Shown here in pieces: positions 51,001-59,558 of a DNA stretch of 64,000 bases. The notes beneath the pieces are model-generated. The model saw only the letters and a program-made list of their open reading frames with translations. It did not search any database and was not told where the DNA came from. Made by a program: the position numbers and the translations under genes. The stretch covers positions 62,001 through 126,000 of the forward strand of contig NZ_PSTQ01000004.1 of NCBI RefSeq assembly GCF_002931075.1, given 5' to 3'. The stretch's first letter is position 1. Each line of letters begins with the position of its first letter. This DNA is from Pseudoclavibacter sp. AY1F1 (GTDB taxonomy: Bacteria; Actinomycetota; Actinomycetes; Actinomycetales; Microbacteriaceae).

Positions 51001-53005
51001 TATTGGTGATGTTGCAACCGCATTGCTGAGCGGATGCGAAAACCTTGCAATTCCCGCGCTCCTCCTGGGGGTCACCATTCGTCACTTGGGTGACGACGCT
51101 ACGGTACTCGATCGATACCTCGTGGAACCCCTTGTCTGGCAGCTTGACCTGAGCCGCGCCACTCACGAAGCCGTTGGAATCATGCTGGCGGCCGATGATG
51201 GAATCATCAATCCGGAACGGCGCAAGTGGCAACTGCGCGATGTCGCTGCTTTTCTTGTGTTGAACGCCGGTGCGGAACGCCGTTCAGAACTAAGGGACCT
51301 GGGTCAGCATCTCATAGCGAACTCCGATCGTGCCGGTATCGGTGAGTCAACCGTCATCCGTTGGGCGGCGACACTTGATGCGGACAATATGGAGACTGAG
51401 CCTATAGAGGGCGGCCTTCTCGTCTCGTTCAACGAGCCGAAGGCTATTGAAGAAGAGCTTGCTCCGCTACGAGCTGACCTCGGTCGCGGCAACCTTCTAA
51501 TCGGGCTTCAGAACAAGTACTGGATTCCTGCACGGGAGCAGAAGGACGGCTCGGAGCCGCCAACGCCGGGTGAGATTGCGGAGGACCTATCAGAGGTCAA
51601 AGATCTGTATGAAAATCCACCCGAGTTCGCCGCATACGACCTTCCCCTCGTAGTCGCCCACGTCTCAGCCGCAGCAGTGCGCAGCGCAGCGGCTGGCAAC
51701 ATTGAAGCGTTCGGTGTGAACGCGTCCTTCGCGATCAATTGCACCCTCGGCATTCTCCGGGCGTACGCGGACGCGTCAACAAACGACGTCGACGCGCTTG
51801 AGTACGAGGACGACATAGGGACCCGAGGTGCAGCGGCATCAGCGGTGCCGTATCTGCTGCTCCCCGAGCTGACTGAACAACTCGCAATCGCAGGCGTCAT
51901 CATGGACGATATCGAGACAACAGTGGCGACATTCGGCCAACTCGCGGCGACCGACACCTGCCTCAGATTCGCACGCTCTTGCGACGCCATCTGGGATCAT
52001 CCTTGCTCCGGAAGCCCCTGTATCCATACGACTGCCTACAAGTGGGTGCTCGATCTCGCTGCGCTCTGCGAAGTGCCTGACTTTGACGACGAGCTTCAAG
52101 AGCCGCTGCCTAGGGAGCCCATCACGGAGAACATCGCAGATCGGGTTTCCGCTGTTGCACCAGGAAGGCTCGACACCTCACGCTTGAGTGCGACGATTCG
52201 TGCCGCTGGACACGCCGCCATCTCGAAGGCGTGCATCGCGAAGAGCGCTCAGAGCGATCTCAAGAGGCTTCTGCAGGCTCAAGCGATCGCGATGGTCGTC
52301 CAGGAGACGTCCGAAGGCGTCCACTTCATTGACGACCATGGCGCTGAGACTGTGAGCGCAGCCCGAGCATTACTCCAGAACAGATCACTTTCAGACGAGA
52401 ATCTGTTGCTCTCGTACGTAACAACGCTGATGCCTGCCAGTCAAGTCTTCAGTGCGTTTCTGCGGGATCTGGCAGCCGTGGGAACCGAGAGTCAAGAACT
52501 TGCTGATTCAGCTAAAGAGCTGTGGCCCACCTTGTTGGGGCACGTGCTAAACGAACTAGACGCGAACAAAGACCTCTATGGGCGAGACGATACCTTCGGC
52601 GGTTATGCCCTTGGACATCTTCTGCCAAGCCATCCGCTCTCAGCCCGGGGCCTGCACGAAGAGTTCGGACGTTCGACTTTCGATTGGGTGCATCCTGAAG
52701 TACTGGTGGAGTTCATTCCTCGGTGGCTGCCGCACGCCGCAGGCAGAATGCCAGCGCTACTTGATCTTGTCCGTTTTCTGCGTCGACTCCCCATAGACAC
52801 CCAACTCGGCGAAGGTCTGAACTGGCTGAGCGATATGTGCTTCTCGCGGCCGGATCGTCAGATCACTTCCTCCGAGGTGCTTGAGGAGTGGCTGGTAAAG
52901 GTCAAACACGAAGCTGACGTGCGAGGAAACAGCGCTAGCTGGCTCAACTTCGTCGATCGTCTCGTGTACGCGGGAAACACGGCGCTTGCAGGATTCTCGC
53001 GTTGA
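48023..53005 (+). CDS. Giant STAND/AAA-type NTPase with N-terminal nuclease-like domain (1660 aa)
   Basis: The ribosome-binding site GGGGAGG lies nine bases upstream. Residues 15-45 form a Gly-rich opening (NPYAGGGGGNTLAHRIA). Residues 60-105 show a PD-(D/E)XK-like strand pattern, DPVDDLRVEAEHDGE then IVVHIAARRAPQF, although the usual ExK is not present. A P-loop NTPase follows: Walker A VTGESGIGKSAV (328-335), Walker B RVLIIDAADAA (390-397), and a sensor-like LVAADTAVNEAS. The remaining ~1150 residues are helical and unlike any repeat I recognise. The layout of effector, NTPase and long sensor is that of STAND immune proteins such as Avs. It is the largest gene of the window. Confidence 0.75.
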   Translation: MGADNVNAREKEIAVVNPYAGGGGGNTLAHRIATSYLADMLLGAGRAETHELPVVRVAFQTSSTDPVDDLRVEAEHDGETIVVHIAARRAPQFTRSHSKTAKLVRTLVDQVETLAEDECANVAVAVATMASSTKEVQLLASLARDNATEADFYSQIHTPGRNSGYAKRYEHLTRLVSQARPTASDNELRRIVWSLLNRLWILSFRVESDDETDWVEIGNRLNPLARHGQKGTDVRDALHSAGSTQFDQQGTVVDRALLRHKFHSVLAADAGRSKDAWAQLSLEQESARVAVRHDLADGIQLPRAKLQADIQATIAHAGKTHGALLVTGESGIGKSAVTLSSAAALADRNSDFQCVVLNLRRTRDSVAALSADLGMSLTDVLGEMSAPDRVLIIDAADAANEGRAPLLRELVAATHAAGVGIVLVAADTAVNEASNTLHGIYPDPQRFEVPGLDDSELRAVGTKVPAIAGALRNIPTKSLFRRLAIIDLLARTGSAVTKPLADWDCLELIWQDLIGRAVGQSSAAARTATLLSMSEAALGLPSPEKAYSGADYAALDSLRADRLVAPANLRRPAPEFAHDEVRRFATAVCLVQAPSLSGTLKTSGPARWSMSAAKLACEGRLSGANDPHAELAIQIADFDALGEEASVRWKDVPLEAVLEMPNSYALLRRMIDESGTDTQNVLANIVRVVSLHQRHDNMIDVRRGEPVVRLLVEETEQLWHRDNETYRLVSDWLKSSLLEQLSAGNSTRLALRRVLLDHWHKHYPQADRSSAAQELEGDAVFDVFQGHTTMRRRRSKLNWQITEERFVELLALLGPDINDETRACLLEVAAESPSRLQPAVDFFWSAWGLGMHDPQLLLTLTESYYIDHEGSGGWRHWDGIRDHQRHGSYKLSNHMYGPFWVLTRFCSHVDWIPVVNRMLNHAANIRCRTEDGSGSIDPGSKVTLAIDGTERTYVGDGNVWGWYRGNTNGPYPCMSALQAVERWVDHSIRDGAAIGDVATALLSGCENLAIPALLLGVTIRHLGDDATVLDRYLVEPLVWQLDLSRATHEAVGIMLAADDGIINPERRKWQLRDVAAFLVLNAGAERRSELRDLGQHLIANSDRAGIGESTVIRWAATLDADNMETEPIEGGLLVSFNEPKAIEEELAPLRADLGRGNLLIGLQNKYWIPAREQKDGSEPPTPGEIAEDLSEVKDLYENPPEFAAYDLPLVVAHVSAAAVRSAAAGNIEAFGVNASFAINCTLGILRAYADASTNDVDALEYEDDIGTRGAAASAVPYLLLPELTEQLAIAGVIMDDIETTVATFGQLAATDTCLRFARSCDAIWDHPCSGSPCIHTTAYKWVLDLAALCEVPDFDDELQEPLPREPITENIADRVSAVAPGRLDTSRLSATIRAAGHAAISKACIAKSAQSDLKRLLQAQAIAMVVQETSEGVHFIDDHGAETVSAARALLQNRSLSDENLLLSYVTTLMPASQVFSAFLRDLAAVGTESQELADSAKELWPTLLGHVLNELDANKDLYGRDDTFGGYALGHLLPSHPLSARGLHEEFGRSTFDWVHPEVLVEFIPRWLPHAAGRMPALLDLVRFLRRLPIDTQLGEGLNWLSDMCFSRPDRQITSSEVLEEWLVKVKHEADVRGNSASWLNFVDRLVYAGNTALAGFSR

Positions 53006-53124
53006 ATGTCGCGACAGAGCGGCTGCTGTGGTGCGGGCGCTGATGGGCGAGCCTTCGGTGCCGTTATTCATGCCTGTGAAAGTCTCCCGGCGGGGTCCTT
53101 CACGGCGCTTCTGCCCCTGTGGAG

Positions 53125-53796
53125 TCATAGATCGCGCCCACGACCACGACCTGTGTTTCCTCCTGGGGCGTTCGGCGCGATGAGCAGGGGCCCCAGCGCA
53201 TCTAGGGTTCGTAGTCCCGCGGCCGCAAGTTCCGCGGCCTGCGCGCAGGCGATCTGGAAATGCTGTTCATCGCGCCAACGCGGCGCATCCGTCCAAGTCA
53301 CACGCCGCTCGTCCTGGTCGTCGAGAGAGTGCGCGTTCCAGATGGCTAGTGGGCCGAAGTGACTGTATTCAGAGAGTTGGCGGTAGACCGGTTCAAGTTG
53401 CCCCGCGTCGTCACGAACAGCATGAAACATTGCCTGAAAGCTCTTCTTCGCCGGTCGGCTATCCCCAGGACCTTCCATAAGGAATTTTGCGTAGCCGGGG
53501 TTTCGGAGAACGTAGAGGCCGATGGTGATGGTCTCGACCCAGGCTCGAATCAAGGGTAGGACGGCGTGCGGGTTGTTGTTCACGATCTCTCGTGTAACCC
53601 CCTCGTGGAGTCCCCGCATACGTGAGACGAACGACCCGAACAGCATGAACTCCGCGGTGAGTGTAGTTTGCTTCGACATGTGCCTCTTAGCCACCGCCGT
53701 ATACTCCTGCGGGCAGCCATGAGACGCCCGAGAAATCGCGTTCTCGCGATTGTCCATTCCTGACAGGTCTAGGAGTTGCGGGTCTGACTTAGCCAT
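53125..53796 (-). CDS. DUF5677-like hypothetical protein
   Basis: A 223-residue protein from ATG 53796. It is mostly helical, with LPLIRAWVETITIGLYVLRNP in the core and a QLSEYSHFGP segment, which resemble the DUF5677 family of helical proteins with a conserved S-x-x-x-H region. Its role is unknown; such proteins are frequent in defence islands. It is convergent with the giant NTPase, 119 bases apart. Confidence 0.55.
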   Translation of the reverse strand: MAKSDPQLLDLSGMDNRENAISRASHGCPQEYTAVAKRHMSKQTTLTAEFMLFGSFVSRMRGLHEGVTREIVNNNPHAVLPLIRAWVETITIGLYVLRNPGYAKFLMEGPGDSRPAKKSFQAMFHAVRDDAGQLEPVYRQLSEYSHFGPLAIWNAHSLDDQDERRVTWTDAPRWRDEQHFQIACAQAAELAAAGLRTLDALGPLLIAPNAPGGNTGRGRGRDL

Positions 53797-54140
53797 AGCT
53801 AGAGCCTGCCACCAACGGCACGGATTTGATGTACTTGAGCGGCTCGACTCTGTCACGACTTGCTCGGTGGCCTTGGGCCACACGAACCAGTGGGCGCGGT
53901 CGTGTCAGCCATCGCTGGACGCACGGCTTCTGGCGGATATGAAGACTCGCCGGCGGAGGCCTGACGGTCGAAGGCACCGAACCACACCTCGATGAGGTTC
54001 GCCCAGAAGGGGTGGGTCCTAGTGAGGTGAGCCTTGAAGCGTCCGAGGGCCCCTCTCGTGCCTGGCCGGTGTGCCGGAGAGTTCCCATCACCTATGAAGC
54101 ATCCGAGTCTCGAATCTTATTCGAGCGGCGGCAGTTAGGT
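53797..54140. other. Intergenic region without a supported gene
   Basis: 344 bases between two leftward genes. The short frames on both strands lack ribosome-binding sites and recognisable products. It presumably holds the promoter of the DUF5677-like gene. I see no hairpin or repeat of note. Confidence 0.5.
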
Positions 54141-55721
54141 CTACTTGCGCTTTCGCTTTGGCATCGTGAAGAGGAATGCTGCCTCGCGGCGCTGGTTCAA
54201 TCGTTCCCCAATGGCGGGGCTGATGGCCCCGACCAGTCCGAGTGTCGCACCCGCGAAACCTGCCACACCACCCGCTGAACCCACGACTAGACCCATGCCC
54301 CCAGCGATCACCGGCGCGGTGAGGGCAAAGCTGCGATACGTTCCCATGCGCTTGTTCAACACTCGCGAAGCTTGTTCGATGTCGGAGGCTACAGCGCGGA
54401 TGGAGGAGATCTGCGAACCGAAGTCTGGGGCGCTTTCCATTGCGATGCGCACTCGCACTCGAAGGTCTTCCACTGCGTCTTCAGCCGACAGCATGCGCGC
54501 GAGGTCCTTCGCTCCGAGGTTCGCTAGCGAAGGAACGTCTGCCCACAGTGCTGTATTCGCAAGACTGGACCTATTGCTATCTCTGCGCTGGAGCATGCGC
54601 GCTTCGAATGGAGAGGCGGCAACGTACTCCGATCCGAGCACGTCGGCTACTGCTAGCCGCCGCTCCGTGCGCTGCAGATAGTTCGCTAGAGCGGTGTCTG
54701 ACTCCTTCTTGATCCAAGCTGAATAGTCGTGTTGCGGGTCATAAGACTGGAGCATCCGAAAGCCAATGGATCGGTCAGCCTCAGTGATCGATTCAGGATC
54801 CGTACGGCCGTAAAACCACATACCCGGGCTGTGCTCGATGTCATCCACAGCGTTGATGAACAAGACTTCACGGGCGCTTGGTCCTTCCACCACGAGCTGA
54901 GACCGGACGAACCGCACCAGGGAGTCGTTAGCGAGAGCAAGTTCGGTCGCGTCGTGGATCAATCTGCCTCCGATGAACTCGGCGACGCTGTCAGGCATTG
55001 GAAGCACGTGCCCGCCGCGCAGAAGGTGCTGAAACTCCATCTCCTCGATAGCGAGCGCTCTCACCCTCCGCGCTGTCGGCGTGGATCGAAGCGCGCGGAG
55101 CAGACTATCTGGGTAGAGAACATGGTCAGCGAGAAGCATGGTGCGTCCGATGAGCTTGTTGACTGCCAGCTCCTCATTCCAGAGGATGGTCCGGCGCGGC
55201 ATCAGTTGACGGAGCGAGCTTGACGTCTTCCACGCGTCCACCGCAAACGACGCAATCGCTTCGATGTAGCTGTCCTTCAGGGGTTCATCGCTTTCGGGGA
55301 GCGCAGCGAGTTCGCGCAATAGAGCAACTCGTGTGCGTCCTAACTCCTGAGCCGTCGCTGGGTCATCGTCGGGCGTGGAGGCTGCCACAGCTCGGTCGAA
55401 CGCGGTAGCTCCCAGAGGTCGCTGGGTAGGCCCGTCCGGCGGCAGGGTGAGTGGGGTGCCGGCAGGCATCATCGAAGGAATAGCAGTCCGCGCTAGCTGA
55501 ACATCCGGACTCAGACTGATGAATTCATCGTCGTCAGGCCTGACAGGCGCTCCTGGTGGATGACGTGGTGCTGCGAATCGCTTGTGGCATAGACGATACG
55601 TTTTTCCGGACCCGCACCAACATGGGTCCTGGCGGTCGAACGGAGCAAGCGGATTCACCTGCTCAGGATATCCGGCTGAGGAACTAGTCCTCTGCGCCGT
55701 CGCGCCGCACGAGGGGGACAT
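54141..55721 (-). CDS. SEC-C motif protein with C-terminal membrane hairpin
   Basis: A 526-residue protein from ATG 55721 (GAGAGG upstream). Near the N-terminus is a SEC-C zinc motif, DPCWCGSGKTYRLCHKRF, as found at the end of SecA and in many stand-alone proteins of accessory regions. The middle 350 residues are unrecognised. A hydrophobic hairpin rich in Gly and Ala (ALTAPVIAGGMGLVVGSAGG, then FAGATLGLVGAISPA) precedes a basic end MPKRKRK. The protein probably associates with the membrane. It may be defence cargo, but no function can be assigned. Confidence 0.7.
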   Translation of the reverse strand: MSPSCGATAQRTSSSAGYPEQVNPLAPFDRQDPCWCGSGKTYRLCHKRFAAPRHPPGAPVRPDDDEFISLSPDVQLARTAIPSMMPAGTPLTLPPDGPTQRPLGATAFDRAVAASTPDDDPATAQELGRTRVALLRELAALPESDEPLKDSYIEAIASFAVDAWKTSSSLRQLMPRRTILWNEELAVNKLIGRTMLLADHVLYPDSLLRALRSTPTARRVRALAIEEMEFQHLLRGGHVLPMPDSVAEFIGGRLIHDATELALANDSLVRFVRSQLVVEGPSAREVLFINAVDDIEHSPGMWFYGRTDPESITEADRSIGFRMLQSYDPQHDYSAWIKKESDTALANYLQRTERRLAVADVLGSEYVAASPFEARMLQRRDSNRSSLANTALWADVPSLANLGAKDLARMLSAEDAVEDLRVRVRIAMESAPDFGSQISSIRAVASDIEQASRVLNKRMGTYRSFALTAPVIAGGMGLVVGSAGGVAGFAGATLGLVGAISPAIGERLNQRREAAFLFTMPKRKRK

Positions 55722-56153
55722 GCAACACCTCTCTCGTTTTCGAGAGCCGTCCCGAAGCAAAACGCGTTCTGGCCTTGACCACCGCCTTGCACTTCCCGTG
55801 GAGTGGCTGGCTCAGTCCCAAAGCACCCCGCGATGCGTCAGCCATTGGTATCGGCGGCCTGGCGGACATCACTGCGTCTGCGCGTGCCGTAGAACGACCG
55901 CCACGATAACCGCGAAAGCAGGCGGACTCTCAGTGATCCCCACGCCATCCGGATCCCGCTCGAACCCGTCAATTGTTCTTGGCGCGAGTCCGAGCCCGGC
56001 CAATCAAGAACCCATCTAATTTACCCGCCAAAAACCGCCACCAACCGGCTACACTCGTACCAAGCGAACCGCCTGGTTCCCTGTAAACACAAGGGAATCC
56101 GCGAGTTCCCGAGACGATCGGCGGAGACCGGAAATCGACCGGATCCTCCCAAG

Positions 56154-56208
56154 GGGTCGCAAGTTCAAATCTTGTCAGCCCGGGCTGTTCTCCTGCTATG
56201 CAGAACAG
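56154..56208 (+). other. tRNA 3'-like remnant and adjacent inverted repeat, possible attachment site
   Basis: GCAAG-TTCAAAT-CTTGT (56159-56175) has the geometry of a tRNA T-arm, followed by an acceptor-like CAGCCCG. The next bases form CAGCCCGGGCTG, a perfect palindrome, and CTGTTCT (56185-56191) pairs with AGAACAG (56202-56208). No intact tRNA is present. The rest of 55722-56265 holds no gene I can support. Confidence 0.45.
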
Positions 56209-56265
56209 ATTGACCGGGGTTGGCGCACCCTGCAGGACGCTTGTGCTTCGCAGCCTGTCGACGAG

Positions 56266-56571
56266 GTGGGGCAGCGGCAAGCGCATCGCTCCTACGCTCG
56301 GGTCACGAGCGATCGTCTCCGGTTGATCGTCGCTGACTACGAAGCTGGCATGTCTGCCTACGACCTGGCCGAGAAGTACGGCCACAACCGCGGCACGATC
56401 ATGAGGCACCTCGCCACCGCAGGCGTCCGATCTCGAGTAGCTGTGCCGACAGACGACGAGATCGCACACTGGCGCGAGCTCTACGCACAGGGGCTCGGCT
56501 ACAAGACCATCGCCCGTCGGGTCGAGCGAAATCACAAGACGATCCGCAAGTACCTCACTTCGACTGCTTGA
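56266..56571 (+). CDS. Helix-turn-helix protein, probable recombinase C-terminal remnant
   Basis: A 101-residue product from GTG 56266 containing two HTH motifs: SAYDLAEKYGHNRGTIMRHLA and the shorter LGYKTIARRVERNHKTIRKYL. Both resemble the HTH_7 DNA-binding end of resolvases and transposases (short recombinases end in just such a motif). No catalytic domain precedes it; upstream is the tRNA-like remnant. It may be the tail of a deleted recombinase or a small regulator. Confidence 0.55.
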   Translation: MGQRQAHRSYARVTSDRLRLIVADYEAGMSAYDLAEKYGHNRGTIMRHLATAGVRSRVAVPTDDEIAHWRELYAQGLGYKTIARRVERNHKTIRKYLTSTA

Positions 56572-56743
56572 GTTCAGGTGTGTCAGTCGCCCCTGGCTTC
56601 GACGCGTTGGCTTTCGCTTCGTCGTTGTGCCGCGCCTGCGGCCAGCTCCTCCATGCGTGATTGAATTCGAGCTCGAGCGCCATCTTGTTGCTCGTCACGG
56701 CGTCGATGCCTTGGACGAGCACGCCCAGGGCCATGCCGATCAC
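56555..56743 (-). CDS. Doubtful small reading frame (62 aa) downstream of the helicase gene
   Basis: A GTG-initiated frame just after the stop of the RecD-like helicase gene, on the same strand. It has a short hydrophobic start (MIGMALGVLVQGIDAVTSNK) and a polar tail. There is no convincing ribosome-binding site and its end overlaps the HTH gene by 17 bases. It could be a last small gene of the restriction operon, or nothing. Confidence 0.25.
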   Translation of the reverse strand: MIGMALGVLVQGIDAVTSNKMALELEFNHAWRSWPQARHNDEAKANASKPGATDTPELKQSK

Positions 56744-56810
56744 AACGGCCTTGACCTACTCATCCTTGCTCTGAGTGGTGTGCGCTTCGCCTCTCGTCGG
56801 TGTTGCGAGC

Positions 56811-59558
56811 TCAGGGCGCCTGTCGTGCGTGTTGCATCCGCGGCCTCTGTGCGACAGGAACGACACCGCGCCTGGCGCGCAGCAGCGCCTCATCTTTCGT
56901 GTTCTCGCTCACGACCATGCGGCCAAGTACCCGCTTTTGCGTCTCGGGCGTCCAATAAATCTTGAGGTGCTTACGGGCCCGGGTGATCGCGGTGTAGAAG
57001 ATGCTGTGCGAGATCCGCTTCTCGTTGGCATCGGTGATGACCACCTTGACGCTGGAGAACTCAAGACCCTGCGCACGATGGATCGATACGGCGTAGGCGA
57101 TCTGGAATGGCAGCACCGTCGTTGCGGAATCGTCATCGTCATCCGTGTTCGCCCGTTCGAAGACGTCGAACTGCACGACTGTGTCCGACACCCAACGTAG
57201 GTCCGTTCCCCACAGGTCCGTGGTGGTGACGGTGCGCTTGATGTCAACATCAAACGTGATCTGACCCGGGGCGTAGTCGATCTTGGTGATTGTGCCCTTC
57301 ATGTTGTTGAAGATCACCGGCCGGAAGCGATCTGTCTCATTGAAGAGCACAGGGTCCCCGACCTTGAACGTCGAGTCGCCCCACACGACAGCGAGCTCTG
57401 CGTTGCTCGTCTGCATGAAGCGATTGATGTTGTTGATGCCGTACAAGCCGTCGTAGTTCAGACACAGCACGATCTCGTCCGGGTCCGCGCGCTTGAAGAG
57501 GGACGCGTCGAGCGGGGCCGCGTAGTCACTTCCGGAGATGGACTCCTCGATCCGGTCATCTAGCGTGCGTACCCGGTTCCAGAGCGTCAGGAGTGCGTCG
57601 TCCTTGGTGCGGTATGGCTCGGTGAGTTCGAAGACCGAGTCCGGCGTGATGTAAGAGCGGATGGTTCGGAACCAATTGCCGAACTCGATGGACTCGATCT
57701 GGTAGACATCGCCCACGAGCACCAGAAGATCGAACGAGGTCTGGTCGAGTACCTTGAGCAGATCCGAGTTGCTGACCGTGCTGCACTCATCGATGACGAG
57801 CAGGTCGTAGTGCAGTGAACCTGTCGGCCCCGAGCCGAGGTGGCTGTCGATTGTGCTGAAGTAGGCATCACTCGCCTCGACGCGGCTCCGAAGGTTGTCG
57901 ACGGCGGTGTTGGTCTTGGCAAGGAAGAGCTGGCGAGCTCGATCGAAGTATGACGCGATGTGCTCGACCATTTGGGTCTTGCCAGTACCGGCGGCCCCGT
58001 AAATGAGAGCGACTTTGGACTCCGCGAACAGCCGGGTGAGGGCGTCGGACTTCAGGTCATCATCGATCTCGAATGGGTTGCCGGCGAGCCACGCCTTTGC
58101 ATCCGTCTCGTGGTCGGTCAGGCCGCTCGCGGCGATTGCCTGCAGTTCGTTGATGATCGTGACCGAGTCGTTCTCGTACCCGGTGATGAGGACATGCCCC
58201 TTGTCGTGGGCCATGATACGGGGCTTGTGCTTCTGGGTCGGTGGAAGTAACCCGTTGTAGGTCGTGACCAGCTGATCCAAGTCACCCAAGTCTTCGAGGC
58301 CCGCATCGGGCGTGTAGATGACGCCGTGCTGTTCGACGTTGTTCATGACGCGCCGCGCTAGAAACTCGTGCTCGCGCCCCTTGCTGCCGATCGCCGTGGC
58401 CAGGTCGTAGAAGCGCGGCGTGTGGCGCCGCGGGTACGTGCAGAAGGGCATGGTGTCGAATGGCCTTGACATCGGCGTGATGTAGAGGTTCGACAGCCAG
58501 CCACAGCGGTCGGGCTGGTACTGCGCGCGCACTACGTTGTTGTTCATGCCGAGCAGTAGGTAGCGCAGGAGCCGCGTGCCGGGTCGGTTCCTGCGGATGA
58601 TGTCGCGCGAGCTCTGGAGCATGGTGAAGATCTCGTCGGCCCGCTTAATGCCGTCCGTCGCCCAGGTCCGGATGTGCGCGAAGTCCGCGTCGGTCATGTC
58701 GATCAGATCGAGCAGGCTGAATTTGGTCGTCGTGAGGTACTGCATGAGTTTGCGGTACTCGAGCTGCCCCGCGCCCACCTTCATCTGGTGGCCGAAGAAG
58801 CGAGCGTAGTTGTTGAACTCGCAGGGGCGGATCGACACCTCCCATGAGCGAATCAGAACGATCGGCATCGCCTGCCCGAAGACGTCGATCGAAGCGCTCT
58901 CCAGCTCCATGTTCGCGGCGTACGAGTCCGAGACTTCGATGTTGGTGAAGCCGATAATGCGATCGAACTTGCTCGTTCGGTTGTGCGCTGGCGCGAACGT
59001 GACCTCGTAGTAGATTCGCCCGCTCGCGTAGAACGGCCGAGAGTTGAGAACGTAGTAGCGGTCGCGGCGCGGCCCGCCCGGCGGAATCAGCCCGGGCGCT
59101 TCGATCTTCGTCGCGATCTTCTCGTGGTATTCGCGTAGCAGTGGATCGAGGTCGAGCGGGAATTTCTCGAGGTTTCGCAGGATCTCGATGCCGAGATGGT
59201 CCTTCGCGATCTGGCGGGTGCGAAGGAGGTACTCGTAGTACTTCAACATCAGGCGCTCGGACGGGTCCTCGTCGAGCGTGAAGTGCGACACGCTGACCTG
59301 CAGCATCGCGTGGAAGCGCGTGAGTGGCCGGTACTTCGCCTGGGACTTCGCGAAGTCGCGTGCCGGGTCGAACTGTGTCTGGTAGCTGAATCGCTCGGAC
59401 GGATCGCCAGTGTGCGCCCATACGATCATCGCCTCAACGAGGTCGCGCAGATACTGCAGCACGTTCTTCGAGAGAAAACCGCGATCGGCAGTGATCATCG
59501 AGATGTTCGTCTCGATGCCGTTGCTCGCGGCACGCACTTGCCCCTCAATCGTCGGCAT
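56811..59558 (-). CDS. Superfamily-1 RecD-like helicase with large unknown N-terminal domain
   Basis: A 915-residue protein. Residues 1-505 are unlike any helicase and have no family I know. The C-terminal part is an SF1B helicase: Walker A LIYGAAGTGKTQ (521-528), motif II LLVIDECST (590-593), LVGDVYQIE and the C-terminal IAYAVSIHRAQGLEF of UvrD_C_2/RecD type. It starts 14 bases inside the end of the metallopeptidase gene, so it is the fourth gene of the hsd operon. It may process ends made by the restriction enzyme or act as a separate defence module. Confidence 0.8.
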   Translation of the reverse strand: MPTIEGQVRAASNGIETNISMITADRGFLSKNVLQYLRDLVEAMIVWAHTGDPSERFSYQTQFDPARDFAKSQAKYRPLTRFHAMLQVSVSHFTLDEDPSERLMLKYYEYLLRTRQIAKDHLGIEILRNLEKFPLDLDPLLREYHEKIATKIEAPGLIPPGGPRRDRYYVLNSRPFYASGRIYYEVTFAPAHNRTSKFDRIIGFTNIEVSDSYAANMELESASIDVFGQAMPIVLIRSWEVSIRPCEFNNYARFFGHQMKVGAGQLEYRKLMQYLTTTKFSLLDLIDMTDADFAHIRTWATDGIKRADEIFTMLQSSRDIIRRNRPGTRLLRYLLLGMNNNVVRAQYQPDRCGWLSNLYITPMSRPFDTMPFCTYPRRHTPRFYDLATAIGSKGREHEFLARRVMNNVEQHGVIYTPDAGLEDLGDLDQLVTTYNGLLPPTQKHKPRIMAHDKGHVLITGYENDSVTIINELQAIAASGLTDHETDAKAWLAGNPFEIDDDLKSDALTRLFAESKVALIYGAAGTGKTQMVEHIASYFDRARQLFLAKTNTAVDNLRSRVEASDAYFSTIDSHLGSGPTGSLHYDLLVIDECSTVSNSDLLKVLDQTSFDLLVLVGDVYQIESIEFGNWFRTIRSYITPDSVFELTEPYRTKDDALLTLWNRVRTLDDRIEESISGSDYAAPLDASLFKRADPDEIVLCLNYDGLYGINNINRFMQTSNAELAVVWGDSTFKVGDPVLFNETDRFRPVIFNNMKGTITKIDYAPGQITFDVDIKRTVTTTDLWGTDLRWVSDTVVQFDVFERANTDDDDDSATTVLPFQIAYAVSIHRAQGLEFSSVKVVITDANEKRISHSIFYTAITRARKHLKIYWTPETQKRVLGRMVVSENTKDEALLRARRGVVPVAQRPRMQHARQAP

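Larger units (their letters stand above)
42681..56208. mobile_element. Candidate integrated defence island
   Basis: The block is bounded by tRNA-like 3' fragments (42681-42716 and 56154-56183), begins with a large serine recombinase, and follows a xis-int pair. It is visibly less G+C-rich than the copper and ABC regions. Its cargo is a helicase/NTPase operon, a DUF5677-like protein and a SEC-C protein. The exact ends are inferred; no long flanking direct repeat was found by eye. Confidence 0.4.

Noticed and set aside
40984-56571. Prophage
   Set aside because: There are two recombinases but no capsid, terminase, portal, tail or lysis genes.
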